Shown: positions 39,633 to 49,820 of the stretch, in pieces
How positions within the stretch are numbered: position 1 is the stretch's first letter
Layout: each line of letters begins with the position of its first letter
Assembly (NCBI GenBank): GCA_026261815.1
Contig: JAMPIT010000566.1
Coordinates: 24,081,001-24,145,000, forward strand
Reading direction: 5' to 3'
Length of the DNA: 64,000 nt
Origin: Monarcha castaneiventris obscurior
Lineage: Eukaryota; Chordata; Aves; Passeriformes; Monarchidae
Notes under the pieces: generated by a model
The model's input: the letters and a program-made list of their open reading frames with translations, nothing else
Told to the model about the DNA's origin: nothing
Database searches by the model: none
Translations under genes and position numbers: made by a program

Positions 39633-42600
39633 GTGAATTTTAGTCCTGACATTACCAAACGACCTCTGTGTAGTTAATTTTATGCCTTTTTACACTAATG
39701 AAGCTTTCCCACTCTGACTTCTTGAACAGAACAAGAAGTTATTTTTATACATTCTGTATCTGCTGTAATTCCCAGGAAATAAGGAATTAGAGTAAGATGT
39801 TTAATATTAATTTCATTTAAGAGGGTGGTTAACTTGTATAGCTTAGAAGTCTTAAGACGAAAATCCTGACAAGACTCCTACTGATTTTAATCAGACTGGA
39901 TTTCACTGCTTTATTACACAAAGCAGCAACATGACACAGAGAGGTTTACCATGCAAAGGTTTTCTTTTCAATGTTGTTAGATAGATTATTCCAATTAGCT
40001 TTAAATGTGTCTTGTTTTGAGGAGTAAAGCCCATAAGAATTTGCCACATTCCCTCAGCTGAAACTCAGTTTTAATAAAAAGCAGCTCCTTTAGCTAACAC
40101 ATAAAAACACTGGCTCACACACACGTGCTGAAACCAGTACCAGTCCTACAACAGCCAGTAAGGGAACTGGCTTGTAAACACATTTATAAGCAAATAGCCA
40201 CCAACAATGAGAAATGCTAACCCTGCACACATAGTATCAGCTGTATCTTACTTGGACATGCACTTCACAGCAATCAAAACACTAGTACCAAACAGAAAGC
40301 TCTACGTGGATTTTCTTGAAAGCTCCACAGCAAAACACAACCAGTCTTTAAAGGACAACCCACTGACACCAAGTAGATGAAGAAAAGTGCACAGCAAAAC
40401 AAATACCCTTTTCTGCCAAAAAATTACGTTGAGCCCAGATCAATGCTCATAAAAAAAGAAAACAAATCCCAGGTTCCCCCTCCCTGAGCATAGTGACAGA
40501 TGCCACCAGGGATAACAATAGCTCCCAGCTACGTGCTGGACCGTGTATCACTAAGTGGCTTGTGTATTATGGCTTAGAGACTCCTGCCCTAGTTGGCTTG
40601 TATTTAAAGGTAGAAAAGGTCATAGGCTGTTTAGCACCTGCACAACAGACTGAGAAGTCTGTAATGCCATCTTCCTTCCACAGAAGATGTACCAATGTTC
40701 ATCAGATGACAGAACACTCCATGAAACAAAGCAGTCCTGTAGCTGCATTTGGAATTTTAATAAAGAGGAAATCTCTAATTGCCTCACAAATTTTGGTCTT
40801 GGCATTTTAGTTGGGATTTTTGTGTACACAAACAACCTTAGTGTGATATTCATAGCCTCATTTTTCACATATACCTTCTAGCTGTATTAATCTAGCTTAT
40901 AAGTTATCCCCTGAAAAGGAGCTTTCCATCAAGTTGGTATTGGAAGCATGCTGTAATGTACAACTTTGCCAATTAAAATTAAAATTCTGTTAAGACATTG
41001 AACCTGATAAAGCTTCTTGGAGAATATAAAACAGCTCCAAGAATCAAGAAACTTCCAGAATATATTGCATAAATGAAAGACTTCTCCCCAAAAATGCAAT
41101 GGCACTCTTCTAGCTGCCAATAAAAACAGTTTCTAAGAGATAGTTTCTAGTTTCTTAGTTTGTAATTAAGATTTTTAAAGGTTGTCTTTGTATACTATCA
41201 AGGAACAGAAAGGACTCGATCCAAACAGAATTAACTATTGTTTTGCTGAAAAGTCACCTAATTTGAAACAGTATAATTATTATAACAATGAATACCTACC
41301 ATGTTTCCATTGGACATTACTTTTGAAATCTTGCATTTATACAGTTCTGACTAGTGGAAGTAAAGGGCTAATACATGTAACTGAAGTTATACTACGGGCT
41401 CTGAGTATAACTGAAGTTACCAGAGGTACAAGTGTTTGAGAGAAATGTTGGGTTTTCCCCCTTCTAATACAGGTGATGAGTCATCAGTGGTCTTGATAAT
41501 GTAACCTGAGCATCCTGTTGCAGTTGTATATAATTCATTTAAAACTGTCACCTTCAGTAATGCCATTGTGCAGTACCTAAAAAGGTGTTTATGTATGGAA
41601 AACAATGCAATTTAACATTTTGAGATGATACCATGCACATTTCTTTCAAAGAGCATGAGGGTAACAAATGAACATTCTGAGTGCCTGTGCGTGCAACAGC
41701 TGATATTGTGTTTTGCAGCACTATTACAAGTGTTAGAATTGGCACATCAGTCACTTTGCTGTCTTTTCAGCTGCCTTGTGATTTCCGATGCAAAAATGCC
41801 AAAAATCAGGTAAATTGAGGCAATAGTACACGCAAGTTGGGCTGATGTTATTATGTTTCCATCTCACTTGTGCTCTGCCTTAAGCTGGATTTTGCATGCT
41901 GGTTCTTCTATCGCTTTCAAGTTCGACCCTTAAAGCTTTCAAGATGCAGTATCTTCTCTCTGTGTGCAAACTTAGAGACACAATGAAGACCTGATCTTAA
42001 TTATAACTTCTAGGAAGACACTGCAGTAAAATATTGCAGTTAATATAGTATCAATAGCACAGCAGATGAGTTCCTGGGGAGGGAGAGGGAATTAAAACTT
42101 CAGCAACAGCAAAATATGGTTTAAATAAAAGCAGAAAGATGCTCTCCATCATACAGTATTATTAGTCTGCATGGGAGACTAACACCCCTCACATTTGCTC
42201 TCAGAAGTCAAAAATAGACAAGGGAGAGGACGCCAACATTATCTTCCATGGAAGCATCTCTCTTTTTGCCTTTTCCCACTACAAGACTATAAGCATTAGT
42301 TTCACAGAGCAAGGCACTACAGCTCCCTTTACCAACAGAAAAAATACTTGCTTCTTTTCTTGAAATAAATACTTGAATAAGTATTAAAACTAGAGCAAAA
42401 CACCTTCTCATTTTAAATGTTCACCATGTTATGCCACTGTAGTTCTTTTCAGAGCAGACTAATTTTAGCAGTCCCTTGATAAAGTCAGAAAATCTTAACA
42501 TACAAATTGCATGAATTAAGAGCAATGATTTGTTAAAAATCAAGACCCAGTAAAATGTCCACAAACAATGATTCATTCAGTCCTCAATACTAGCAACAAC

Positions 42601-43865
42601 AGTATTAATTATGGCACAGAAAAGCTTTCATACTTCATTTAGCTGTAAAGTTTATGAACTTTAGCAGAAAATTATCTGCCACCAAGTTTCTCATGTAGTC
42701 TCTGCCTAGTTCTGGGAAAGCTCCTTTCCCCGTCTACACACCGTTGTCTTCAAGTCAAAAGAAAACAAACATACCTTTTTTTGAAAACTACATCCCACTT
42801 TTTCCAGGGATAGACAGTATCATCAGGCGCTTTGAAGTTCAAATTAATGGCTTGCAATTCAGCTGTCATGCCAGACATGGACATAACCAAGAACTTCTTT
42901 CACTAAACCTCATGTCCCTTCCACACACACTACAGTGACAGAAGGGCAGCAGCCACAGCTAAAAGATGAAATTAGCATAGTGAAGTATGTGCAGGCTATT
43001 CTAGGCAGTCTCATGCCCATGAAGTACATCTCTACACTCTGCTCCTGGTCTGCCTCCACTGCTTTCATTTCAATCCCTGCAGTTTACTAAGCTTCCTTTG
43101 CAGATGAACCAGTCAACCATTGGCTCACTGGCATTTCAGCAGAGAATACACAGACAACTTTGAACTCAACACAGGTCTCCCCTGAAATTCTGGGGAGGGT
43201 AAGTAGCACTTTCCCATTTGAAACCCTGCAGATGACACAAAACAGAACTCTTTCCTCTGACTTCATCCTCCAGGCCTGATTTCCCAGGACTTGTTTGTTT
43301 CTTGTTCCACCACAGAAGCACAGTGCTCTTAGCCTGGCTTAAAGCACTGAGATGGAATCAAGTACACCCAGGTCACCTCTAGCAGTGGTTTGTTCCACTA
43401 GAAATTTCATTAAGAACAAGCTAGAGACTGCACAAACTCTTTAAGTAGTCTGGTTAACAACTGTCCCAATTCAGTCTAACTCTTCTCTGCAGGAATCAAG
43501 TTCACATTTTCTTGCTCTTATTCTAATAGTTATGGACAACAAGAAAATTGAAACAAGCAGATATTCACCTTCTTCCTTAACTAGCACAGATCTCCACTAG
43601 AAAGTCAGAATATGTGTGATTTCCCTTCAGTTTTCTCTTGTAGTCTAGATACACACATCTTATTTCCACAGAAATCATATCCAAACAACCCTGACATCAT
43701 CCTCTGGAATTTCTGCTGGGTTTTTTGCATCTTTCCTTGTTGCCTTCAAAAGAAATCTCATTCTGGCTGAGACGTCACTGGTACAAAAGCAGAATGATTA
43801 GAGTAATCACTACTTCCTGTTAAGTCAGAGCAGAATATGAATCATTCTGTAGTAGCAACATCATT

Positions 43866-43892
43866 AGCTCATTCCAGCTGAAAGAATGAGCT
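43866..43892. repeat. Perfect 9-bp inverted repeat
   Basis: agctcattc (43866-43874) and gaatgagct (43884-43892) are exact reverse complements around a 9-base loop that itself starts with CAGCTG, an E-box. The surrounding 43.80-43.98 kb is ordered, non-repetitive AT-rich sequence and could be a conserved noncoding element about 0.8 kb downstream of the internal exon in transcript direction. Confidence 0.5.
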
Positions 43893-44694
43893 GATTTTCT
43901 TTTAGGACAAAGGAGTCATATCCTGTTTTAAAACTGTATATTAAATGCAAAACTGTATTTTAGTGAATTCCAGCTTTCCAGTTTTGGAACACCTTTCCAA
44001 CTTAGAGTGGGTTGCATAAATATATTTAGGTATTTTCTAATGAGGCTTTATAAAAACATTTTTCAAAATGAAATGAAGATGTGTTAATAAAAACCAAATG
44101 CCATCAGATGCAACTGCTAATCAAATTATAAAATTACAGACCACCTGCACTAGGCAAAAGTTCCATTCATATATGAACTATGTGACAACCTCCTGCATGG
44201 GTAAATAAATACAAGATCAGATGGTACAGTAAAAAAAAAAAAGTAATCTTCGTCCCAGTAACTATAAACTAGCACTCACTACAGTTTTCTGCTTATGGTC
44301 CATAGCAACCAAAGTAATGTGATACAGTGCAGAGGTATTTTTTTACTTGCTTCTCAGCACCTTCTTAAAACTATGATTTTAAAACTGTAGGAAGGTAGGT
44401 CAGGTTTCTCTGGGGTGGCTATATTTTTGCTAATTTATGGAATTGTTTTAATTTCTTATAACAAGCATCAGTCCTCCTGAGTACAGGTTTTCACTGGCTG
44501 CTATTAAACATTTGTTTTTGTGGTGACATCAGCCCCTTCCTAGTGAATACTCAGCTATTCCAGTAGGGCTCCCTACCCTACTCTCATTATCTCCAGATAA
44601 GGTGCAATTGCTAAAATTCTTGAAGCCATCAGTCCTCTTGTTAACGGTCTGGCAGCCAGCAGGACAGTTTCAAAACATGCTATATTTTTCTCAC

Positions 44695-44893
44695 CTGCCG
44701 TGATTTCTGTCACCTCCTGCTTATCTTGCACAAGCTGCATGGTATCTGACACCACAACCTGATGGCTTGTATCTTCTTCTTTCTCTTCATTAGGCTGGTT
44801 GGCTGACGCAAAACAGTTGCAGCTTCCGGTTTCTTTGCACAGGATCAGGGTCCGATACCAGTAGTCAGACATGAAAACTCTGTGAGCTGATTT
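44695..44893 (-). CDS. Internal coding exon of an unrecognised gene
   Basis: This is a 199-bp minus-strand exon. Upstream on that strand is a T-rich tract ending ...ttgttatatttcag at the acceptor; downstream is a CAG|GTGAGA donor. It is open in phase 0 for 66 codons plus one base. The peptide begins KSAHRVFMSDYWYRTLILCK, then a short cysteine-containing segment (CKETGSCNCF), an acidic stretch (NEEKEEDTSH) and a polar valine/glutamine-rich end (TMQLVQDKQEVTEITA). It has no signal peptide or membrane helix. I do not recognise the protein. The phase matches both candidate first exons at 55.65-56.15 kb. If those exons are untranslated, the in-frame methionine at residue 8 could be the start, but its context (T at -3) is weak. 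The frame runs on past the donor into the intron for about 40 codons without significance. Confidence 0.6.
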
Positions 44894-45794
44894 CTGAAAT
44901 ATAACAACAAACAGAAAATCATTTGCTGCAAAACAAAGAAAAAAACTGGCCACTTGAAAGAAGAGGCTCAGATGTTAATGATGACAATTACAGACAGATT
45001 ATCATATCGTTGATTTTATTTGAAGAAAAAATATGCAGTTTGCAATAGCCATTCATAATACCCAAAATAAAATGTTTGAGCTCCCTCTAGTTTCTCCAAA
45101 TGCTTATATCATAGGTCAGGAAGCCAGTATAAAAAACAAAGAAAAAAACCCCATAAACAAGTATCAAATTGCATGTGATCTGCATAAAGGCAAAACAAAA
45201 AAAAAAAAAAAATCAATATCACTCTGTAATTTCAGCAGAACGAGTCAATATTTATCTTAAAAGCACCTTCTAAAACCAAGTTTAACTAGGTGAAAGAACA
45301 CGAGTTGTCAAAAAAGTGAAAGAATAATATAATGATAAAAAATGACAAGATACTACAATTGCCGTTACATGGGGGGCTGAAATTACACTTCGAAGTTTTC
45401 ATAACCAAATTAACTGAATGAAACCTTGAGACTTGAAATCTGGCAGAAGGAGGAGATGCTTTTACTGACACTGTACCCATGTCCTTCACTGCTGCCCTCC
45501 TCCTGAGCAGAAGGAAGGGGCAACAGTTCCCTTAGCCTAGCAGGAGCTAGAAATTACCAGGCTTATGATATGTGTTTACAGGCAAAAGAGCAAGCACATC
45601 CCTAAACACCTGCAAGCTTCTTAGTTTATGCCAGAGAACTACAGGGGTGATTGTTTTTTAACATAAACAGAAATCACCCCCTTCCTGAAATAACAACTAA
45701 AACAGCATTAACTGTGAAAGATTTCATCCACGTGAGGAAACATCTTGATCTTTCCAAATACTTAGTGGTTGTTAAAAGGTAGTTGGGAACTTCG
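44894..45794. other. 3' part of intron 1 (minus-strand gene)
   Basis: This lies between the internal exon and the large CR1 and holds a poly-A run at about 45197-45212. Nothing else was recognised. Confidence 0.5.
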
Positions 45795-47720
45795 AAAAGT
45801 TGAATCACTGAATACTTTAGGTTTGAAGGGACTTTTAAAAGTCACCAAGTCCAATCCTCCTGCAATGAGCAACTCAATCAGGTTGCTCAGAACCCTGTCC
45901 TTGAACGTTTCAAGGGATGGGATATCTACCACTTCTCTGGGCAACTTGTTCCAGTGTCTCACTGCCGCATTGTAAAAAAAAAAAACAAAACCCAAAATAA
46001 CAAAACAAAAAGCCCCATCTTTCTTACATCTCCTCTAAAATCAATCCTTCTTCAATTAAAAGTATTACCCTTTGCTCTACCTCCACATACCCTTGTAGAA
46101 AGTCCCTCTCCAGATTTCCCACAGGCTCCCTTAGGTACTGGAAGGTGCTGTAAGGTCTCCCTGGAGTCTTCTCTACTCCAGACTGAACAACCCCAACCAT
46201 CTCAGCCTGTCTTCACAGGAGATGTGCTTCAGCCCTTCAGACAATCTTCATGGCCCTCCTCTGGACTCACTTCAACACGTCCACATCTTCCTCATGTTAG
46301 GAATCCCAGAGCTGGGTGCAGCTCTCCAGGTGGGGTCTCACCAGAGAGAAGGGCAGAATCCCCTCCCTCAACCTGCTGCCCACACTGCTTTTGATGTGGC
46401 CCAGGATTCAAATGGCTTTCTGAGCTGCATGTGCACATGGCTGGATGGAGTCCAGCAGCACCTGGACACTCTCATCCACCAGCACCTCCAAGTCCTTCTC
46501 AGCAGGGCTGTTCTTGAGCTGCTCATTCCCCAGCCCAGATCAATACCAGTGGTTGCCCTCAACCAGGTGCAGCAGTTTGCCTTTGGCCTTGTTAAACCAC
46601 ATCAGATTCCCAGGGCCCAATTTCTTGAGCTTGGCCAGGACCCTCTGGATGGGATCGAGGCCTTCCAATGTGTCAACAGCACCTCTCAGCTTGGTGTTAT
46701 CTGCAAACTTGCAGGGGATGCACTTGATCCCTTTGTCACTAGTGAGGTGACAGTAACACTGATCCCAGTACAGACTCCTGAGGGGCATTTCTTGTCACTG
46801 ATGTCCATCACGACTCTGAGCCATTTGACACCACCCTCTGCATATGACCATCCAACCAATTCCTCATCCACTGAACAGTCCACCATCAATCCATCTCTCT
46901 CCAGTTCAGAGAGAAGGATGTTGTGGGGCACCATGTCAGAGGCTTTACAGAAGTCCAGACAAATAACATCTGTAACCCTGCCCTTGTCACTTGATGTGGC
47001 CACTCCATCATAGATGGCCACTAGGTTGGTCAGGCAGGGCTTGCCCTTGGTGAAGTCATACTGGCCATCCCTAATCACCTCCTTGTCCTCCATGTGCCTC
47101 AGCACAGCTTCCAGGAGGATCTGTTCCATGATGGGGAAGGGTGAGCAGAGGATAACAGATCAGTAGCTCCCAGGGTGCTCCTTTCTACACTTTTTAAAGA
47201 TGGATACAATGTCTTCCCTTTTCCAGTCACCTGGGACTTCACCTGACTGCCATGACTTTTCAAATCATGGAGCATGGCTTGGCAACAACATCAGCCAGCT
47301 CCCTCAGGACTCTGGGATGCAACTCATCAGGTTCCGTACATTTGAGTTCCTCAGGTGGCCACAAACCTGATCTTATCCTACAGTGGGAGGAACTTCGCTG
47401 CCCTGGTCCCCATCCTGCAGTTCATCTACTCGAGAGGCGTGGGAAGAGAGGCTGCCAGTGAAGACTGAGCACCTCAGCCTTCTCCTCATCCATTGTTACC
47501 AGTTTGCCAGCCCTGCTTATCAGCAGGGGTACACTTTCTTTGACTTTCCTTTTTTTGGCTGGCATAGCAGTAGAAGCCCTTCTTTTTATTCTTTTTACAT
47601 CCCTTGCCAAGTTCAGCTCCAGTTTCACCTTGGCCTTCCTCACCACAACCCTACAACTGGACTGCATCCCTATATTCCTCCCAGGATACCTGTCCTTGCT
47701 TCCCCTGCTCTCTTCAGGAA
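45795..47720 (-). mobile_element. 5'-truncated CR1 LINE with decayed reverse transcriptase
   Basis: On the minus strand this reads, in order, the linker before the reverse transcriptase (KAKVKLELNLARDVK, KRKVKESVP, DEEKAEVL), RT segments ([49 protein letters not shown]), then [16 protein letters not shown] and the C-terminal signature VRHWNKLPREVVDIPSLETF, followed by the 3' end ('gttgaatcactgaatac' on plus). The endonuclease domain is missing. The element has several frameshifts. The catalytic FADD motif reads FADN at about 46707-46696, so the aspartate pair is lost. An A-rich insertion sits at about 45973-46010. It is a dead element lying within intron 1 in the same orientation as the gene. 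Open frames on the plus strand here (to 263 codons) are antisense shadows. Confidence 0.93.
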
Positions 47721-49650
47721 ATTACACCACATCCAGAGACGGGTTTGTTCCAACTCTCCACCAGAAGGCATATAGGCAAGAAAAATAATGGTCCAAATCT
47801 CCAAGCTCAAGGGACCTGGCAGGCTTTTCCAAGTCTATCTGGAAAACACAAGGCTCATGGAGGGGAGATATGCATCTCCCTGGGCAAATTTAATGTTTTT
47901 TAGATGAGAAATAGATGCACAATCAATCTTCATTTGTCCTGCAAGCATCAAAATCCAAGTGTTTCTAGTGTATCTGTTTCTAGCTGCTGATTAAATTGAG
48001 TAAAAGCCTCACTCCAGACCATGGCTATTAACAATGACATAAGTCTGCATTCTCTATACTACATTTGAAGGTGTCAGTTTTATAGACTTGAACGAAGTAA
48101 AATCTTTTCTATTAAGAAGGCTTTTAAAATGGAGTTATCTGTTTAAAAAGAGGCAAAAAAAGACACTCACATTATTTAGCACCAGATCCCTCAGGAATCA
48201 CCCATGAAGAATAAAGTACTCTCTCTGGCACTTACTGCAATACTTTAACAGAAGAGAAGATTTCCAGATAAAACACTCTTCAAGTATTACAGCAGTTCTC
48301 CCCACTTTAAAGAGAGCAATTTTGTCTCATTTCAGCCAACATACTGCCATTTCCTCAGTTCTCCCTTTGCCTATTTCCAGACTTTGAAGCCTTGCAGTGT
48401 TTGTCAGAGGATGGGTAATGGAGTTAAAAGCAAATTGCTCAACTCTTTCTATAGCTGCTGAACTGGACAGGTTCATTGCACACATCCTCCCTGTCACACA
48501 GAAAGTGGCAAACACTTCCAGTTGTACTAATGCACATTCTGCTAGTAAATAACGTATGCAGCAAATAGGACATGGTTTTAAGCTGCTTCTGCCTCTACAA
48601 CTGTCTGGCATGGCTTATGCAACATCTGGCACAAGTGTGCACATGCAGGTACCTAAACAGCACAGAGGGTTTCATAAAAAGAGCACTTCATAGCAATTCG
48701 ATTTTTTTTTTTAAATTCTGTGGGACCAGGGGTAATTCTTTCAATTACTCTTGTAATTCTTCAATTACATCTGAGACATTAAATGGATTTTACTTCCTAA
48801 AGCCACTTAGCAAAGTTAACATTCTCCAGTCCAGAACTTTTTACCCCAAGAATTGGGACAGAGATGGCGAAGTCTTCTCTGCAGGAAACAAGAATCCCAG
48901 AAATTTCCAGCAGTTTTCCTCCATGCTCTTGTGCAAGATGAGCCAAAAAGCAGCTGAATCTATGCTTCAGGAGTAAGCAAATTACTCTAGGAATAATTTT
49001 TTAATTTATTGCCTTTCCTTAAGGAATGGAAGCTCCTGAAGATTAGCAGAAATAATTATAAGAATGCAGCTAAAGACACACATTTAATTTATGACCTTAA
49101 TCCTTAATTATTTTCTGATCCACTGATCATCTTTATTTTAAGAGCATAACATAAACTTAGCTCTCAAGCCAACACAGCAGGAACTCCGGGGGCAAAGAAG
49201 TTGGAGAAATACATACAAGAGAGATAGTCTCTCTATATGTTTGTCACACTTCATGGAGAGAGGCAGCTTACACATTCATCAAACTACTTGACCAAGATTG
49301 CCTAGAAAAAGGAAAACATAAAAAAGAGAGGAAAAAAGAAAGCCCAAACAATCTTTTTCTTTTGGTTTCTGAGCTAATACAAGATGTTTCAAATAGTCAA
49401 AGCACCCGTGATGGATACATCTCCACTTGGATCACTGCAGTGACACTGCAGATGCAAGCTGTAGATGCTAAAAAGCTAGAAGCAGAGAAATTCTTCAGCC
49501 TTTTCTCAATATTCTGTGAGAACACTGCTTTCACACACAGACTAGATGAAAACAACGAGGACAGTTTAGTAAACTATCTTTATCTGTGCACCTGCATTCT
49601 GTTTTGCAGAATTGTTACTGGACACATTGGGAAAAATATTTTTCAGTGGG
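47721..49650. other. Noncoding, within intron 1
   Basis: No gene was recognised. It contains a 16/17-bp duplication at 48732-48768 (gtaattctttcaattac then gtaattcttcaattac). Open frames reach 134 codons at 48572-48976 without motifs. The upstream limit of the CR1 may extend some tens of bases into the start of this interval. Confidence 0.55.
48732..48768. repeat. 17-bp direct repeat, each copy near-palindromic
   Basis: gtaattctttcaattac and gtaattcttcaattac are separated by four bases. Within each copy the ends gtaatt and aattac are reverse complements, so the region can pair in several ways. This is a local duplication. Confidence 0.75.
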
Positions 49651-49820
49651 TGTTGTGGGTTCTAGCCAAGTGCTAAGAGAGGCAGATGATCAATGACCAA
49701 TGATCTGATGTCATGCTAGAGAACTAAGGTATAAAAATGGGTCTGTAGAAGAATAAAGGGCTCATGCCATTCTTTTCCTGAACTTGGACTGTGTTGTTTC
49801 TCGCCATTCTCAGTACAACA
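49651..49820 (+). mobile_element. Short solo LTR of an endogenous retrovirus-like element
   Basis: The segment starts TGTTGT and ends ACAACA, perfect 6-base terminal inverted repeats of LTR type. It has a TATA box (tataaaaa, 49730-49737) and a polyadenylation signal (aataaa, 49752-49757) in the right order, and a T-rich downstream part (ctgtgttgtttctcgcc). At about 170 bp it is short. No internal gag, pol or env sequence or second LTR is present. The flanking bases (tcagtggg and gcgacagc) do not form an obvious target-site duplication, so one end may be eroded or misplaced. Family assignment (avian ERVK or ERVL) is not certain. Confidence 0.75.

Larger units (their letters stand above)
30166..44694. 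other. Noncoding, probably intronic to the minus-strand gene
   Basis: If the gene whose exons lie at 55.7 and 44.8 kb continues, its later exons would be here or beyond the window, but none was identified with confidence. Repeats include poly-T followed by (gtg)n at 30729-30766, a (gatg)n/(ca)n stretch at 39590-39632 and poly-A at 44231-44242. Some short segments carry good splice consensus on one side only (minus donor CAG|GTAAGG near 35.91 kb; plus donor AAAG|GTAAGT near 37.54 kb). A both-strand open stretch at about 31.73-32.10 kb is noted under findings. Confidence 0.5.

Noticed and set aside
46222..47013. 263-codon plus-strand open frame, longest in the window
   Set aside because: It is the antisense of the CR1 reverse-transcriptase region; the minus strand carries the recognisable RT segments.
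48572..48976. 134-codon plus-strand frame
   Set aside because: Contains translated T-run and repeat sequence with no recognisable motif.
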